NCBI GenBank assembly: GCA_948946035.1
Contig: CARBKU010000053.1
Coordinates: 1 to 7,826, forward strand
DNA: 7,826 nt
Source of the DNA: an uncultured Clostridia bacterium
GTDB lineage: Bacteria > Bacillota > Clostridia > TANB77 > CAG-508
Direction: 5' to 3'
Shown here in pieces: positions 5,630-7,826 of the stretch; positions within the stretch are counted from its first letter, which is position 1; each line of letters begins with the position of its first letter. The translations under genes and the position numbers were made by a program. The notes beneath the pieces are model-generated. The model made no database searches. It had not been told where the DNA came from and saw only the letters and a list, made by a program, of their open reading frames with translations.

Positions 5630-6271
5630 CTATTTTTTATCTCCTATTTTATTTTCTGTTCCATTAAATATTCTTTTTATATTTGTTCTATGATTAAATA
5701 ATACAATTATTGCTAATATAACACTATATATAAAGTATGTATTTCCACTTTTTCCTTGTGTTAAAACCATATAATTATCATTAATAAATAAAGTTAATAC
5801 TGGAAATAGTACTGCTGCTGCACAAGAACCTACAGATACCATTCTTGTTAAAACTATTAACGCTAATGCAAATACTAAACAAATTAGTCCAATTTGCCAG
5901 TTACTCATTAATAAAATTCCTAATGATGTTGCAACACCTTTTCCACCTTTAAATCCAAAAAATATTGGAAATGTATGTCCTATTATAACACTAACTCCAG
6001 CTACTTGTAGTAATAATTCTTTATTTGAATCTTGTATTATATTTCCTATTATAATCGCAATAGCAATAGAAACTACACCTTTTAAAATATCACAAATTAG
6101 TGTTATAACTGCTGCACCTTTTCCAACTGAACGTAATACATTTGTACTTCCAGCATTTCCACTACCTTTTTCTCTTACATCAAATCCAGCAACTCTTTTA
6201 CTTATTATTACTGAAAAATTTATACTTCCTATTAAATAAGCAATTATTAACATTATTATATATACTATCAT
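5630..6271 (-). CDS. plsY: Glycerol-3-phosphate acyltransferase (acyl-phosphate type)
   Basis: PlsY transfers an acyl group from acyl-phosphate (made by PlsX) to glycerol-3-phosphate, giving lysophosphatidic acid, the first membrane step of phospholipid synthesis. The 213-residue protein is a polytopic membrane protein with hydrophobic segments at about 3-22, 54-79, 88-103, 112-142, 150-165 and 178-192. All three family motifs are seen: SGNAGSTNVLR (37-47), the glycine-rich GHTFPIFFGFKGGKG run (98-112) continuing into VATSLG, and HRTNIKRIFNGTE (194-206). ATG has AGGAG at 6282-6278, 6 bases upstream. It sits 27 bases after der and 23 bases before gpsA, whose product it consumes. Confidence 0.98.
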   Translation of the reverse strand: MIVYIIMLIIAYLIGSINFSVIISKRVAGFDVREKGSGNAGSTNVLRSVGKGAAVITLICDILKGVVSIAIAIIIGNIIQDSNKELLLQVAGVSVIIGHTFPIFFGFKGGKGVATSLGILLMSNWQIGLICLVFALALIVLTRMVSVGSCAAAVLFPVLTLFINDNYMVLTQGKSGNTYFIYSVILAIIVLFNHRTNIKRIFNGTENKIGDKK

Positions 6272-6298
6272 TTTCTTCTCCTTTGCATATCAATAATT

Positions 6299-7643
6299 TT
6301 ATAAACCTTCTTTTTGTGCTTCTTTATCACTTTTTTCTCTTGCAATAATTCTTACTGGCGTTCCTTCTAAACCAAATTCTTTTCTTATTTGATTAACAAG
6401 ATACCTTTCATATGAAAAATGAAATAATTCTTTGTTATTTACAAAAATTACAAAAGTAGGTGGTCTAGTAGAAACTTGTGTCCCATAATAAATTTTTAAT
6501 CTCTTTCCTTTATCTGTAGGTGGTTGAACAATTGCAATAGCTTCATTTATAACCTGATTTAAAATTGAAGTTGATATTCTCATTCTATTTTGTTCTGCTA
6601 CATGATTTATTAAATCAAATAATTTGTGTACTCTTTGCCCCGTTTTTGCGGATATAAATATAATTGGTGCATATGATAAATATTTTAATTTGTCGTAAAC
6701 TTCTTTTTTGTATTTTTCTAAAGTTCCTGTTTCTTTTTCCATTGCATCCCATTTATTTACAACTATTATTACACCTTTTCCAGATTCATGAGCTTCTCCC
6801 GCTATTTTTGCATCTTGGTCTGTTACACCTTCTGTTGCATCAATTAACATTAAACATACATCTGCTCTTTCTATTGCTAGTAATGTTCTCATTATACTAA
6901 ATTTTTCTATTGATTCTTTTACTTTATTTTTCTTTCTAACTCCTGCTGTATCTATTAATACATATTTTCCTTTTTCGTTTTCAAATTCTGTGTCTATTGC
7001 ATCACGTGTTGTTCCTGCAATGCTACTTACAATTGCTCTATTTTCTCCTAATATGTTGTTAATTAATGATGATTTTCCTACATTTGGTTTTCCTATTACT
7101 GCTACTTTTATATTGTCATCATCTTCTTCGTTTTCTGTTTTTTCTGGAAAATTTTCGTATATTTTATCTAAAACATCTCCTATTCCTATTGCATTAGATG
7201 CAGATATTGGATATGGATCTCCTATTCCTAAATTGTAAAATTCGTATATTTCTTGCTGGTCTTTTTCATAATTGTCTGCTTTGTTACATACTAAAACAAT
7301 TGGCTTTTTTGATTTTTTTAGCATTAATGATATTTCCTTATCAGCAGCTGTAACTCCTTGTTTTATGTCTGTTAAAAAAATTATTACATCTGCCATCGAT
7401 ATTGCTAAATTTGCTTGTTCTCTCATTTGAGATAATATTATATCTTCTGATTCTGGCTCAATTCCTCCTGTGTCTATTAATGTAAAATTTCTTCCCCTCC
7501 AATTTGTTTCTGCATATACTCTGTCTCTTGTTACTCCTGGTGTGTCTTCTACTATTGATATTCTACTTCCTGCTAAATAATTGAAAAAGGTTGACTTTCC
7601 AACATTTGGCTTTCCGTATTATTGCTACTATTGGTTTTGACAT
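6299..7643 (-). CDS. der: Ribosome assembly GTPase Der (EngA), with an apparent one-base frameshift near its start
   Basis: Der is an essential GTPase with two G domains that acts in 50S subunit maturation. The reading frame open at 6299 lacks the first G1 motif when started at the in-frame ATG 7426-7424. Upstream, ATG at 7643-7641 encodes MSKPIVAII, a typical Der start, but an extra base (G at 7616 on the plus strand) then shifts the frame and stops it after 26 codons at 7563. Omitting that base gives 447 residues, the family length: GKPNVGKS (10-17), DTGG (57-60) and NKAD (120-123) in domain 1; GKPNVGKSS (184-192), DTAG (231-234), NKWD (296-299) and SAK (331-333) in domain 2; then the KH-like domain (about 355-440). 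Everything after 7616 looks intact, which favours a sequence or assembly error over decay. No Shine-Dalgarno is close to the ATG. It is the first gene of the plsY-gpsA run. Confidence 0.93.
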
Positions 7644-7714
7644 ATGGTTAATTGGATTTTTATTTTAGTTTTCTAAAATATATCCTTTCTCCTTTCCTTC
7701 AATTTAATACTTAG

Positions 7715-7743
7715 AGTATATCATTTTTATCATTAAATAACAA
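7715..7743 (-). promoter_or_regulatory. Promoter of the der-plsY-gpsA operon
   Basis: TTGTTA (7743-7738) and TATACT (7720-7715) on the minus strand are 17 bases apart, with TG one base before the -10 box (extended -10). The predicted start near 7708 gives a leader of about 65 bases, which contains an AGGAG at 7693-7689 far from the der ATG. Beyond 7743 the last 83 bases hold no gene I can support. Confidence 0.6.
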
Positions 7744-7826
7744 GAAATTTATATAAATTCTTAAAGATGACGTTACTTGATAATGCTTTTTTGTGTTTAA
7801 TATCTTGAAAATACTGATATATAAAT

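Noticed and set aside
5159..7238. Plus-strand open frames opposite gpsA, plsY and der.
   Set aside because: All lie inside intact, motif-supported minus-strand genes and encode low-complexity Leu/Phe-rich peptides.
7735..7826. Two minus-strand frames open from the right edge, which could be the tail of an upstream protein.
   Set aside because: Two different frames are open over about the same length, as expected by chance in short AT-rich DNA. One overlaps the -35 box of the der promoter and neither shows a recognisable motif.

Overview
The window is strongly AT-rich and reads as chromosomal DNA of a low-GC Firmicute, most likely a member of the Clostridia. The evidence is the AT-biased codon use, the AGGAG-type ribosome binding sites, the gene order der-plsY-gpsA and a class A (not Bacillus-type class B) RNase P RNA. 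I cannot name the species.

Layout, right to left because almost everything is on the minus strand. A promoter at about 7715-7743 starts a housekeeping run: der (ribosome assembly GTPase, with an apparent one-base frameshift at 7616), plsY (glycerol-3-phosphate acyltransferase), gpsA (glycerol-3-phosphate dehydrogenase), a zinc-ribbon protein of unknown role, and dtd (D-aminoacyl-tRNA deacylase). PlsY and GpsA are consecutive in phospholipid synthesis: GpsA makes sn-glycerol-3-phosphate and PlsY acylates it. Der and Dtd act on ribosomes and tRNA quality control. The run ends at 3495 against a long hairpin (3426-3492). This hairpin fills the gap to the only plus-strand gene, a 93-residue unknown protein (3144-3425).

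Divergent from that small gene is a TTG-started exported or membrane-anchored protein of unknown function (2114-3025) with an acidic Ser/Gly/Glu linker. Between its stop codon and the promoter of rnpB lies a palindromic element of about 240 bp (1856-2093). Two long perfect stems and an inner hairpin surround an unpaired GC-richer core, and no annotated gene explains it. The class A RNase P RNA gene follows (1455-1802). Next comes a promoter with an extended -10 box, an alpha/beta hydrolase (505-1386), a 7-codon ORF with a very good ribosome binding site, and the first 137 codons of an MFS transporter that runs off the left edge.

The best candidates for something undescribed are the palindromic element beside rnpB, with its core sequence, and the unusual L15 region of the RNase P RNA. 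The long hairpin without a U-tract between the two convergent genes is a lesser one. The der frameshift deserves a check of the underlying reads. I see no complete new defence system, CRISPR array or transposase gene in the window.
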